In this document: piece by piece, positions 53,052 through 61,131 of the stretch
How positions within the stretch are numbered: the first letter of the stretch is position 1
Layout of the letters: the number at the start of each line of letters is the position of its first letter
Source: UBA2040 sp002384725
GTDB taxonomy: Bacteria; Bacteroidota; Bacteroidia; Flavobacteriales_D; Crocinitomicaceae
Direction of reading: 5' to 3'
Assembly (NCBI GenBank): GCA_963926475.1
Contig: CAWUXE010000017.1
Span: forward strand, 1-63,315
DNA length: 63,315 bases
Notes under the pieces: generated by a model
What the model saw: the letters and a program-made list of their open reading frames with translations, nothing else
The model's database searches: none
Told to the model about the DNA's origin: nothing
Position numbers and translations under genes: made by a program

Positions 53052-53536
53052 TAGAAATTGAACGGAAATATCTTGTTCACCCTTCCCTACTTCCCGATTT
53101 AAATAAATTCAAAAGCAAAAGCTTACTGCAAGGATATTTGCAAAGTGATGCTGAAACTACCATTCGGGTGCGCACCGCAGGTGGACTAGCTTATTTAACC
53201 ATTAAGGGGAAATCAGAAAACTTGACGAGAAAAGAGTTTGAATATGAAATCCCGATGGAACATGCTTTAGAATTGCTGAAACTGTGTGGTGATAAAGTGG
53301 TTACTAAAGTGCGGTACTTTATTCCCATTGATAATAAAATGTGGGAATTGGATATTTTCAGTCAAAAATTGGAAGGATTAATTCTGGCTGAAATTGAACT
53401 CGAAGCTGAGAACGAACAATTCGAGAAACCTGAATGGATCGCGAAAGAGGTTAGTTTAGATCATCAGTTTTTCAATTCTAATCTTTCTGCTTTAACAGCA
53501 GCGGAAGCTTCAGTGATATTGGCAAAAATTTCTTAA
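53048..53536 (+). CDS. CYTH domain protein (inorganic triphosphatase type)
   Basis: 162 residues. EIERKYL signature at residues 3-9, then TTIRVRTAGGLAYLTIKG, RKEFEYEIPME, TKVRYFIPI and AEIELEAEN, so the acidic and basic tunnel residues are all present. Short single-domain CYTH proteins hydrolyse tripolyphosphate or related substrates. Convergent with the following gene, overlapping by 4 bp. Confidence 0.9.
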   Translation: MIEIERKYLVHPSLLPDLNKFKSKSLLQGYLQSDAETTIRVRTAGGLAYLTIKGKSENLTRKEFEYEIPMEHALELLKLCGDKVVTKVRYFIPIDNKMWELDIFSQKLEGLILAEIELEAENEQFEKPEWIAKEVSLDHQFFNSNLSALTAAEASVILAKIS

Positions 53537-53856
53537 TCTGCTTTTAAATCCGACTTGTTCAAGTCAAACACAGATGAACCGAATTCAACGGTGAAATACA
53601 TTTCGAGATTTTCCAATTTACAGTCACACGGCCATTCAGCTTCATTCTCTTCGACGGATTCAAATTCGTTTTGAAAAATTGCTTTGAAGTTGGCTTTTAA
53701 AATGGGCTCCTCGTCCATAAAGTCTTCTTCGATCAAATAAATATTGCCTTCAGAAAATTCCAAGGACAAAAAAGAGGTTTCATCCTTTTCAGTTGCCCAG
53801 TCTATGAACAATTGTGTTGGTTTCACCAACATGTAGCCACGATTCACGAATTTCAT
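53533..53856 (-). CDS. Conserved hypothetical protein, 107 residues
   Basis: Acidic soluble protein (MKFVNRGYMLVKPTQLFIDW...), many Glu and Asp, no signal. Such proteins, labelled hypothetical, are common in Bacteroidota. It overlaps the lipoprotein gene upstream by 4 bp (ATGA), so it is translationally coupled. Function unknown. Confidence 0.65.
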   Translation of the reverse strand: MKFVNRGYMLVKPTQLFIDWATEKDETSFLSLEFSEGNIYLIEEDFMDEEPILKANFKAIFQNEFESVEENEAEWPCDCKLENLEMYFTVEFGSSVFDLNKSDLKAD

Positions 53857-54491
53857 ATTTCCTCTTGTTTAATTTCTAACCACTTTCTTTTTTCTAATTT
53901 CCACCATTTGGTTTTATTGCCATTCGACTGACTGAGCACATACAAAGGCGTTTTGTTACGGTACCAAATTTCCATTTGATTCAACATTCGTTTTTCATTC
54001 AGATTGGAGCTTGATACATAGACAAACTCTTTATCGGTGGCATAAATTAGAAAAGGGTCGTTGTTAATTTTCATTTCCGAAAACAATTGAAATGAAGAAC
54101 AGTTGGGGCCAAAACAATCGAACCAATTGAAGAGGCAATTTTTCATATTCAAAGAATCCCTAAACGAAAATCTAGCAAATACCGTTTCAGCTTCTTTGCC
54201 TTGTCCAAGCCATTTTTCTACACCCGAATTGTCAAAACGCTGCGGTAACCAAACTGAATCAATTAATCGGATACCTTCGGTGATATCTAGGTCAATAGCA
54301 ACCCGTTGAGAGAAGCTAGATAAAGAATCGAAATAAGAAACAACTATAGACTCCTCCTCATTCTCTTTCCCTTCAGCGTAGCGTTCAGAACTCGGCAAAA
54401 CGTCGTTAATATCCGTCACCGTCTCTTTTTTCTTATCTCCGCACGAGAATAAAAAACAGCCAATAATTAAGAATATTCCAATTTTCTTCAA
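53853..54491 (-). CDS. Lipoprotein of unknown function
   Basis: 212 residues; lipobox FLFSCGD (Cys17). Mature part with mixed alpha/beta content, C-terminus WWKLEKRKWLEIKQEEI. Starts 1 bp after the threonine aldolase stop, so the aldolase, this gene and the next form a unit. No motif seen. Confidence 0.65.
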   Translation of the reverse strand: MKKIGIFLIIGCFLFSCGDKKKETVTDINDVLPSSERYAEGKENEEESIVVSYFDSLSSFSQRVAIDLDITEGIRLIDSVWLPQRFDNSGVEKWLGQGKEAETVFARFSFRDSLNMKNCLFNWFDCFGPNCSSFQLFSEMKINNDPFLIYATDKEFVYVSSSNLNEKRMLNQMEIWYRNKTPLYVLSQSNGNKTKWWKLEKRKWLEIKQEEI

Positions 54492-54492
54492 A

Positions 54493-55515
54493 CTATATTG
54501 TTTTAATTGCTTCTATTGTTCGAGCAATTTCGTCGGACGAAACATCCAAATGCGTCACAAAGCGTAACATTCCGACACCAAAAGCCATGCAAAGTATTCC
54601 TTTTTCTTTGAATTTGTTGATTATTGAATCGCGTTGATCATTTTCTTTTAAGTTCACAACCACAATATTGGTCATTACAGGCACAACGTCTTTCACCCAA
54701 TCTTTCTTTATAAATTCAGCTTCCAAAGCTTTGGCGTTTTCATGATCAACAACTAATCGCTCAACGTTGTTTTTTAATGCATATTCTCCTGCAGCGGCAA
54801 TAAAACCGGCTTGACGCATGCCGCCACCAAAGACTTTACGCACTCTTCGCGCTTGTTTGATGAAATCTTTTTTACCGAGTAAAAGGGAACCAACAGGTGC
54901 GCCAAGACCTTTCGACAGACAGAGAGAAATACTATCAAATTGTAAAGCGTACTCCTTCATATCATTTCCGGTGGCTACCATCGCATTCATCAATCGAGCT
55001 CCGTCCAAATGTAAAGGCAGAGCATTTTCAACACACCAAGATTTGATTTTCTTTATTTCGTTCAAATCATATATTGCACCACCACCTCTATTGGCTGTAT
55101 CTTCTAGACTGACCAATTGTGTTAGTGGATAGTGCACATCATCTGGGTTCTTCCAATTTGCAATGGAATCTCGCGCAATTCTGCCTCGATCACCGTCTAA
55201 AAGTCGAACTGAAACCCCAGAATTCTTCGCAATACCAGCGCCTTCGTACTTATAAATATGACTTTCCCAATGGCAAATCACTTCGCCACCTGGTTGCGTA
55301 TGCACATTTATCGCAATTTGATTGGTTTGTGTTCCGGAAGTGCAAAACAGGGCATCTTCCATTCCAAACATATCGGCAGCAAAGTTTTGTAAGGAGTGAA
55401 TGCTCGGGTCTTCATTAAACACGTCGTCGCCCACTTCGGCAGACATCATTGCTTCCCGCATCGCCATTGAAGGCTTTGTTAGGGTATCACTTCGGAAATC
55501 GATCATTCTTTGCAT
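54493..55515 (-). CDS. ltaE: Low-specificity L-threonine aldolase
   Basis: 340 residues. PLP-dependent fold type I: MIDFRSDTLTKPSMAMREAM at the N-terminus, GDDVFNEDPSIHSLQ, CHWESHIYKYEGAG, HLDGARLMNA (PLP Asp) and the Schiff-base Lys in SLCLSKGLGAPVGS. Cleaves threonine or allo-threonine to glycine and acetaldehyde. Start at 55515 or Met4. Confidence 0.93.
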   Translation of the reverse strand: MQRMIDFRSDTLTKPSMAMREAMMSAEVGDDVFNEDPSIHSLQNFAADMFGMEDALFCTSGTQTNQIAINVHTQPGGEVICHWESHIYKYEGAGIAKNSGVSVRLLDGDRGRIARDSIANWKNPDDVHYPLTQLVSLEDTANRGGGAIYDLNEIKKIKSWCVENALPLHLDGARLMNAMVATGNDMKEYALQFDSISLCLSKGLGAPVGSLLLGKKDFIKQARRVRKVFGGGMRQAGFIAAAGEYALKNNVERLVVDHENAKALEAEFIKKDWVKDVVPVMTNIVVVNLKENDQRDSIINKFKEKGILCMAFGVGMLRFVTHLDVSSDEIARTIEAIKTI

Positions 55516-55575
55516 AAATTAAATTCTTTACGAAGTTAAAAATTCCAATTCAATTTTTTACACCATTTTTAGGGT

Positions 55576-56388
55576 ATGGAAATATGGCACTACCTTGTTG
55601 TTTCGCTATCCGTTTTGCTTGCTTCAGGCTTGACCTTCTTTTCGGGTTTTGGATTGGGGACAATCATGCTTCCCGTTTTCAGTTTATTCATGCCTTTGCA
55701 CCTTGCTGTTGTCGCAACAGCCATTGTCCATTTTGCAAATAATGTATTTAAGTTCGCTTTGGTCTGCAAGTCTATTCATTTTCCAGTCCTGCTTCGATTC
55801 GGCATCCCAGCTTTGCTGTCAGCTATAGTTGGTGGTTACATACTCACGACTATTTCAACTATGAATGGTACTTTCGAATACACTTTTTTAGATCACACCC
55901 TGCAAATGTCTTGGTTGAAAATAATCATTGGTATTTTAATGATCTTTTTTGCTTGGTTTGATCTCTCGCCGAGATTTTCCAACCTCACTTTTCATAAGAA
56001 ATACTTGCCTTTTGGCGGCATATTATCTGGGTTTTTCGGTGGACTTTCTGGTCATCAAGGTGCGTTTCGAGCGGTATTTTTAAGCAAATCAGAAATGACC
56101 AAAGATCAATTTATTGCCACTTCCAACTCCTTATCTTTGGTTGTGGATATTGGCAGACTAATCGTTTACAGCGCAGGAATCGTCTTTTTGGGTGAATTAT
56201 TCCAAACAGATCTTAAAGGCGTCGAAATCGACCTTCGAAACATAATTATTTTTGCCATAGTATGTGCATTTCTGGGAACAATTATCGGAAAACAATTGGT
56301 AAGAAAAGTAACCTTTAAGAATGTCCAAAAAGTGGTTGGAGTGCTCTTAATCTTGATGGGGTTGCTCCTTATTTTAGGTATACTCTAA
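55576..56388 (+). CDS. Sulfite exporter TauE/SafE family membrane protein
   Basis: 270 residues with eight hydrophobic helices. Duplicated TauE/SafE signature: GLGTIMLPVFSLF in the first half and FGGILSGFFGGLSGHQGAFR in the second. Transports small sulfur or organic anions; substrate unknown. Monocistronic, divergent from ltaE. Confidence 0.87.
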   Translation: MEIWHYLVVSLSVLLASGLTFFSGFGLGTIMLPVFSLFMPLHLAVVATAIVHFANNVFKFALVCKSIHFPVLLRFGIPALLSAIVGGYILTTISTMNGTFEYTFLDHTLQMSWLKIIIGILMIFFAWFDLSPRFSNLTFHKKYLPFGGILSGFFGGLSGHQGAFRAVFLSKSEMTKDQFIATSNSLSLVVDIGRLIVYSAGIVFLGELFQTDLKGVEIDLRNIIIFAIVCAFLGTIIGKQLVRKVTFKNVQKVVGVLLILMGLLLILGIL

Positions 56389-56460
56389 ATTAAAATCACG
56401 GCAATGCCTGTGGCAATTACCATTGCCACAGGCGTATTTTAGATTTTAATTTCTAGTATT

Positions 56461-57102
56461 CTACTTCACCCTCGCCATCATAATCCCATCCCGTATCGGC
56501 AATAGAATGTTCTCTACTCTAATATCAGCATTGATTTTCTCATTGTAAGCAATCAAAGCTTTCGTCGACGTATCATATGGTTTCACCTCTTGAATCACTT
56601 TTCCTGACCACAGCACATTGTCCGCCATTATCAATCCGCCTGGATTCATTTTATCAATCACCAAATCGAAATAAACCGCATAGTTTTCTTTGTCCGCATC
56701 GATAAAGACCAAATCAAATTTTTCATTTAGACCAGGGATTATTTGGGTTGCGTCTCCGATTTTTAGGTCAATTTGTTTTTTCCATGGACTTTCATCAAAA
56801 TACCCTTGAATCTTTGGCGCCAATTCCTCGTTGATGTCAATTGTTATTAGCTTACCGTTTTCAGAAAGACCTTCGGCCATGCACAAAGCCGAATAACCCG
56901 TATAGGTCCCCACTTCTAAAATTCGAGTAGGACGCGACAGTTTTGCAATCATGCTTAAAAAACGACCTTGCAAATGCCCGGACAACATACGTGGTTGTAG
57001 CACCTCAAGATGTGTTTCACGGTTGATTTTATTGAGTAATTCGCTTTCTACGGAAGTGTGAGTTCCTGCATATTCGTCTAATTTGGGGTCTAAGAATTCC
57101 AT
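56461..57102 (-). CDS. SAM-dependent O-methyltransferase (catechol-OMT type)
   Basis: 213 residues. SAM motif ILEVGTYTGYSALCMAEGL (near 60), TIDINEELAPK, LVFIDADKENYAVYFDLV (metal Asp) and the C-terminal LPIRDGIMMARVK. Class-I methyltransferase of the metal-dependent catechol/caffeoyl-CoA type. Natural substrate unknown. Confidence 0.88.
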   Translation of the reverse strand: MEFLDPKLDEYAGTHTSVESELLNKINRETHLEVLQPRMLSGHLQGRFLSMIAKLSRPTRILEVGTYTGYSALCMAEGLSENGKLITIDINEELAPKIQGYFDESPWKKQIDLKIGDATQIIPGLNEKFDLVFIDADKENYAVYFDLVIDKMNPGGLIMADNVLWSGKVIQEVKPYDTSTKALIAYNEKINADIRVENILLPIRDGIMMARVK

Positions 57103-57221
57103 TGAACGAAGATAGACAATTTAAGCGGTCATTATTAGATTGTACTTTTAGTTATCCTTAGGTGAAAAAGAAGAAAACATCTGAAACTTTTGGTTACTTT
57201 TAAGCTGAATAGTGATAGATA

Positions 57222-57362
57222 ATGGATTAACCAAAAAGTAAAAATCAAAGAATTCTGGTTAGAGGTGCAGCCGACTTTATTGGTTCTAATTTGATTGAAT
57301 TTTTATTAAAATAAAGCAATACGGTTGCTGGTTTAGACAATTTTCAACTGGGTATAAAATTA
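57222..57362 (+). pseudogene. N-terminal remnant of an NAD-dependent sugar epimerase/dehydratase
   Basis: Frame from ATG 57222 reads MD-stop-PKSKNQRILVRGAADFIG, SNLIEFLLK-stop-SNTVAGLDNFQLG. RILVRGAADFIGSNL is a worn TGGAGFIGSNL Rossmann motif. In-frame TAAs at 57228-57230 and 57312-57314. The rest of the gene (about 280 codons) is missing. Confidence 0.65.
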
Positions 57363-57378
57363 ATATTTCTGCTATTTT

Positions 57379-57726
57379 TTATTTAATTAAATTCATGGAC
57401 AACCAAAAAATGTATGTATTTAACATCATTAAAAAAAAAGCTGGTAAAGAAATCCAAATGCTATCTTTTAACTTTACTCTTACAATGAGGCCAGCTAACA
57501 TTAGTAATGCAAGACCTAGAGATGAAATCATAAGAAAAAAATCAAATTTAAGTCCAACTAATAAACCTAGAGCTCCAGTAATTTCAAACAAAACGATTGT
57601 TAATCCTATTTTTTCTAAACCAAACCGCTTAAACTCGTTTTTCATATGTGGTGTCTTAAAATATGAAAAAGCGTAAGTAAAAAAGGAAAAACTTGATATT
57701 AAAGTAACTATTGTAATTACAGACAT
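57379..57726 (-). CDS. DoxX-like four-helix membrane protein (copy 1)
   Basis: 115 residues, four hydrophobic helices, DoxX-like pattern (FKRFGLEKIGLTIVLFEITG, then LLVGLKFDFFLM). Paralogue of the next gene, 9 bp away on the same strand. DoxX proteins are small quinone- or redox-linked membrane subunits; the exact role here is unknown. Confidence 0.72.
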   Translation of the reverse strand: MSVITIVTLISSFSFFTYAFSYFKTPHMKNEFKRFGLEKIGLTIVLFEITGALGLLVGLKFDFFLMISSLGLALLMLAGLIVRVKLKDSIWISLPAFFLMMLNTYIFWLSMNLIK

Positions 57727-57735
57727 ACTTATTTA

Positions 57736-58071
57736 TTAAATGGATGAATATGCTATAAAAGCACAAAGAGCCAATAGAATCAGAGATGGTAAATGTTTAA
57801 TAAATGGATTACTTATTTTGAAATGAAAATATTGAGCACCTATCATTAATAGACCCATAAGAATAGAAGGAATAAGAACTAATGAGGAATACCAAATACC
57901 CACAATAAGTAATGTAGCTAAAGATATTTTTGTTGCTCCTACAATATTTCGCGTCAAATCGCGCAAACCGAATTGTTCGAACTCTTTTAAGACATTATGA
58001 AATCTAAAAGTCCAAACATATACAACAGATATTGCAACAATAATTTGTGATAAATTTATTAAGTTCTCCAT
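57736..58071 (-). CDS. DoxX-like four-helix membrane protein (copy 2)
   Basis: 111 residues, four helices. Similar to copy 1 (FEQFGLRDLTRNIVGATKIS against FKRFGLEKIGLTIVLFEITG). The two could form a heteromer. Upstream on the same strand, beyond 183 bp of non-coding DNA, lies the endonuclease remnant, then the redox gene group. Confidence 0.7.
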   Translation of the reverse strand: MENLINLSQIIVAISVVYVWTFRFHNVLKEFEQFGLRDLTRNIVGATKISLATLLIVGIWYSSLVLIPSILMGLLMIGAQYFHFKISNPFIKHLPSLILLALCAFIAYSSI

Positions 58072-58140
58072 TCTTCTTTTGTTTCGTTTTTAATACTTAT
58101 ACAACTTGTCTTTTTTAAAGTGCTATTTTATTCAATTGAA

Positions 58141-58259
58141 GCTAACGGTCAAGGCTAGGAAATCGTAGGGACTCTTCACCAAGAAATTCTTTTAAAGTTA
58201 GGAATAGTTTTCGAATTCAAAATTGATGAAACGAAGTATATACCCATATGCTTTTTAGC
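58141..58259. repeat. Intergenic element with GCTAA/TTAGC ends
   Basis: Begins GCTAACGG and ends TTTTTAGC, about 119 bp. It also contains the last codon and the stop of the endonuclease remnant. Resembles the element at 62685-62811, but inner arms are not convincing here. Low confidence. Confidence 0.3.
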
Positions 58260-58686
58260 CGTTGTCAGCAACATTAAGTTTTTCTTTTAGATAGAGCTCA
58301 ATATCATCTGTATCGTAGCGAACAACTATTAGTTTTCTGTTATTTTTTGCTAGGAAATCGCACTTTAAAACATCTCTTTTTTGAGTTTCTTGGAGACCTT
58401 TTAAACCTCCAAATACAGAAATAGGTTCGTAGTGCTGCAGCCCATTATATTCGATTACTGTTTTGGAACTAGGGATGTAGAAATCGCACTTTAATTTACT
58501 TCGATATTTTAGACCTTCGAAAGTTTTTTGCTCTATAAATTTAATACCTAGACCTTGCAGGATGAGTCTTACAGAGTTTTCCCCTCTACTGCTTTTGCAT
58601 TTTGGACATCCAGAACCTCTATAATGATCAAGAGGTTTTTGATAAAAAACTCCGCACTTATTACAGATGTTTTGTGAAAAAAGGAT
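58255..58686 (-). pseudogene. Zinc-ribbon plus VSR-like endonuclease gene, N-terminus missing
   Basis: Open for 143 codons to TAA 58255-58257, with no start codon; a TAA precedes it. The product has a zinc ribbon NICNKCGVFYQKPLDHYRGS then GCPKCK, and a restriction-endonuclease-like part LKCDFYIPSSKTVIEYNGLQ then HYEPISVFGG. This is the layout of phage and mobile VSR-like (DUF723-repeat) nucleases. Overlaps the C-terminus of the membrane protein gene by about 26 bp. A 5' truncated relic of a selfish or defence nuclease. Confidence 0.65.
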
Positions 58687-59050
58687 TTAAACTAAAGAAA
58701 ATCATAGCTGGAAAAAAGTGCATGGGTATTGCTAACCCAGGAAACATTTCGGGAAATTCAACCTCTAAAGGCAAACTCATACCCAATGGTCCAAGAATAC
58801 TCAGGAAGCTGAGAACCGCTATCAAAACATTTAACCAACCTTTTAGATTGGGTTTTTTGAAGTGTTCCAGCAACCAATAACCCAAAGCCATAAGCACACA
58901 TCCAAAAATTGACGCCCCTGCTATTGATCCAGGGTTAATAACCAAACTGAAGTCTAAAAATAGAGCATTTTCATAAACCATTTGGTACACGATTCCAGCA
59001 GCGGCCGTTAAGACCCCTGCGATAATACCATGAATGAGAAATTTCTTCAT
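58661..59050 (-). CDS. Four-helix membrane protein (DUF6069-like), function unknown
   Basis: 129 residues, four hydrophobic helices, with PGSIAGASIFGCVLMALGYW in the second. Starts 4 bp after the YceI stop, so it is the last gene of the redox group. The C-terminus overlaps the nuclease relic and could have been changed by that junction. Confidence 0.65.
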   Translation of the reverse strand: MKKFLIHGIIAGVLTAAAGIVYQMVYENALFLDFSLVINPGSIAGASIFGCVLMALGYWLLEHFKKPNLKGWLNVLIAVLSFLSILGPLGMSLPLEVEFPEMFPGLAIPMHFFPAMIFFSLNPFFTKHL

Positions 59051-59054
59051 AAGA

Positions 59055-59585
59055 TTACTTTTTGGCTACGGGCAAAGAAACCTCCAACTTGATATAATCC
59101 GAAACCTCCTCCATTGATTCTCCAATATTGAAGTCAATTCGGTTTACTGAAAAGATCGATTTGAATACATTATTAGAAAAGGTAAATGGAAGTGTCATTT
59201 CCTTATTTACACCATGCATTTTCATAGTTCCGGTTACAGAATAACCAGTTTTTGTTTTAGAGAATTTACTAGACTGAAATTGAATATTTGGAAATTTTTC
59301 AGCATCAAACCATTTAGCGCTTATTGCGTGCTTATTTTTCATCCCGTTGCCGGTGTTTATAGAATTAACATCTACTTTAAAGTCAAATTTGGATGATGTG
59401 AGATCATTCTCGTCAAATTGAATATCTCCGTTTATCGTTTTAAAAATCCCTTCAGTATCACCTGTAGAACTTGAGAATTTAATCTCATAGCCTTCTGAAA
59501 TAGTCCAATTTATAGAACTGTTAATTGTAAAAGCAGACAGTAAAAGAATTGAGCCTGCTAATATGATATTTTTTGTTGATTTCAT
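59055..59585 (-). CDS. YceI family secreted lipocalin-like protein
   Basis: 176 residues, signal peptide (residues 1-22). YceI beta-barrel pattern: SEGYEIKFSSSTGDTEGIFK, NSINTGNGMKNKHAISAKWF, then FPNIQFQSSKF and MKMHGVNKEMTLPF. The family binds polyisoprenoids such as ubiquinone or menaquinone precursors in the periplasm. Between the CDGSH gene (29 bp upstream) and the membrane protein gene. Confidence 0.9.
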   Translation of the reverse strand: MKSTKNIILAGSILLLSAFTINSSINWTISEGYEIKFSSSTGDTEGIFKTINGDIQFDENDLTSSKFDFKVDVNSINTGNGMKNKHAISAKWFDAEKFPNIQFQSSKFSKTKTGYSVTGTMKMHGVNKEMTLPFTFSNNVFKSIFSVNRIDFNIGESMEEVSDYIKLEVSLPVAKK

Positions 59586-59614
59586 CTTTATTTTTTTATT
59601 GATTAACGATTTGA

Positions 59615-59854
59615 TTATAAGCTCATATGAGAACCATCACAATAAGGAGGGTTCTTAGTTTGTTTACACATGCACATTGCGGCAGTTTTTGAATCTTCTG
59701 ATTTAAATACATTTGGAGTAAATTCACTTCCTGCATGTGCACCGTTGCACCAAGGTTGATTTTCTGATTTACCGCAAGTACACCATGCATAAGTTTTACT
59801 TTCTTCTAATTGTTCCATTTGCGGTGCTTTGCCCGCTATTTTTGGGTTATTCAT
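59615..59854 (-). CDS. Tandem CDGSH iron-sulfur protein
   Basis: 79 residues with two CDGSH sites: CTCGKSENQPWCNGAH (Cys25, Cys27, Cys36, His40) and CMCKQTKNPPYCDGSH (Cys61, Cys63, Cys72, His76). Each binds a [2Fe-2S] cluster through three Cys and one His, like microbial MitoNEET relatives. Cytoplasmic electron or cluster carrier. Starts 2 bp after the DoxX stop. Confidence 0.93.
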   Translation of the reverse strand: MNNPKIAGKAPQMEQLEESKTYAWCTCGKSENQPWCNGAHAGSEFTPNVFKSEDSKTAAMCMCKQTKNPPYCDGSHMSL

Positions 59855-59856
59855 GA

Positions 59857-60234
59857 TTATTTGTTTTTTAATATTGATTTGTATGATTCTTTATTAGTAA
59901 AGAATAGGAAGATATTCATGGCCATTGCAAATACAGCTCCTCCAATCCCGGGAAGATCTAAGAAAAGATGAAATAAGAATGCATTTACTATCACTGGAAA
60001 CACTATTACTAATGCTAATGATTGATACTTGTTTACAAGAAGTAAAACTCCGGCAGCTATTTCTACTAAGGCTACCAGAACCATTAAGTAACCACTTTTT
60101 ACAAGTGCTGACATAAAAACACCCGCAGCTTCAGGCATTGGAGGCATTGGCATAAACTGTAGAAATTTGTTGAGGCCGAATACGAATAACATTAATCCAA
60201 ATAGGATTCTAACGATTAATTGTACTTTTTTCAT
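59857..60234 (-). CDS. DoxX family membrane protein
   Basis: 125 residues from ATG 60234 (MKKVQLIVRILFGLMLFVFG); the frame upstream to 60288 overlaps a palindrome and is unlikely to be coding. Four helices with the DoxX features ILFGLMLFVFGLNKF and VEIAAGVLLLVNKYQ. Head of the DoxX-CDGSH-YceI-membrane-protein operon, 76 bp after the regulator gene. Confidence 0.8.
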   Translation of the reverse strand: MKKVQLIVRILFGLMLFVFGLNKFLQFMPMPPMPEAAGVFMSALVKSGYLMVLVALVEIAAGVLLLVNKYQSLALVIVFPVIVNAFLFHLFLDLPGIGGAVFAMAMNIFLFFTNKESYKSILKNK

Positions 60235-60275
60235 TTGTACTAAATTTTTGATGTACACAAAAGTCGGTACAAATA

Positions 60276-60289
60276 AATGCCTAGGCATT
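60276..60289. promoter_or_regulatory. Perfect palindrome AATGCCTAGGCATT upstream of doxX
   Basis: A 14-bp perfect palindrome between the Crp/Fnr-like regulator and doxX, 41 bp before the doxX ATG. No clean -7 box was found next to it. It could be an operator for the operon. Confidence 0.4.
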
Positions 60290-60310
60290 CATGTAGGTGA
60301 AGAAATAAAA

Positions 60311-60850
60311 TTATTCTCCTTTCGCAATTTTACTGCGAATTACACTAAGAGTTTGAGGCGTTATACCTAGGTATGATGCAATCATTTTTTGAGGAATTCG
60401 ATTGGGTAATTCAGGGTACATTTCCAAAAAATATTTGTACCGATCAATAGCAGGAGAACCTAGCAGCATGAGAATTCGATGTTGTAATTTAGCCATGTTT
60501 CGCCACAGCTTTTGCATGTTTTGAAACATTTTTTCTTTTGAAAGGTTTGCTTCTTCAGCATGACCTTTTTTCAAAAAGATGACTTCTGAATCTTCGAGAC
60601 AATCGATATATAAGCTAGTGGGTTCATTAAATTCTAAGGCTTCAATGTCACCCGTAATCCAATCTTCAGAAGCGAACATATAGATATGCTCTTTGCCAGA
60701 GCTGTCAATGATGTAACTTCTTATAAGTCCCTTTTTAACATAGATTGCATTAGCCTTTAATTGATTCGGTTGTTGAATGAATTCACCTTTTTTAAAGCGT
60801 CTGAGGTTTGATTCATTTTCGATATTGAGAATTTTATTTAATTCACTCAT
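60311..60850 (-). CDS. Crp/Fnr family transcriptional regulator
   Basis: 179 residues. N-terminal cyclic-nucleotide-binding-like barrel (FKKGEFIQQPNQLKANAIYV), dimer helix, C-terminal winged helix with MIASYLGITPQTLSVIRSKI. There is no N-terminal Cys cluster as in FNR. Transcribed in the same direction as the redox operon and just in front of it, so it is the likely regulator. Confidence 0.88.
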   Translation of the reverse strand: MSELNKILNIENESNLRRFKKGEFIQQPNQLKANAIYVKKGLIRSYIIDSSGKEHIYMFASEDWITGDIEALEFNEPTSLYIDCLEDSEVIFLKKGHAEEANLSKEKMFQNMQKLWRNMAKLQHRILMLLGSPAIDRYKYFLEMYPELPNRIPQKMIASYLGITPQTLSVIRSKIAKGE

Positions 60851-60870
60851 TTGAGTTCTTCAATTGCTTA

Positions 60871-60890
60871 ACGTTTAGTATATGAAACGT
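60871..60890. promoter_or_regulatory. Inverted repeat ACGTTT-N8-AAACGT upstream of the regulator gene
   Basis: A 20-bp inverted repeat with perfect 6-bp arms, 21-40 bp before ATG 60850. It overlaps TACGTTTC, a one-mismatch -7 box on the minus strand. It may be an autoregulatory site or part of a repeated intergenic element. Confidence 0.35.
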
Positions 60891-60939
60891 AGCATCCCAG
60901 GGGGTGATATGCACTATACATTGTGTTTTGTTTTCGTTT

Positions 60940-61131
60940 TTATTCTAATACGTATTCAAAGGTTCCTATGACTTTAAATATTGATAGATTTTCTTCTTCT
61001 AACACTATGATTTCATATGATCTATCAGTTGATAATGGTTTTAAAATAATGGATTGGTGTTTCCAACCATTTTCATCTTCATATTTTTTACTCTCATATT
61101 CTTGTGCTACTTCAGCTAAAAGTGAACTCAA
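60940..61131 (-). pseudogene. C-terminal gene fragment cut by an IS element
   Basis: Reads LLAEVAQEYESKKYEDENG and ends FKVIGTFEYVLE. Its apparent TTG start lies in the terminal repeat of the IS481-type element, so the real 5' part is lost. Family unknown; short, soluble and acidic. Confidence 0.4.

Noticed and set aside
58602..58880. Plus-strand 92-codon open frame
   Set aside because: It lies opposite the membrane protein gene and the nuclease relic and has no recognisable features.
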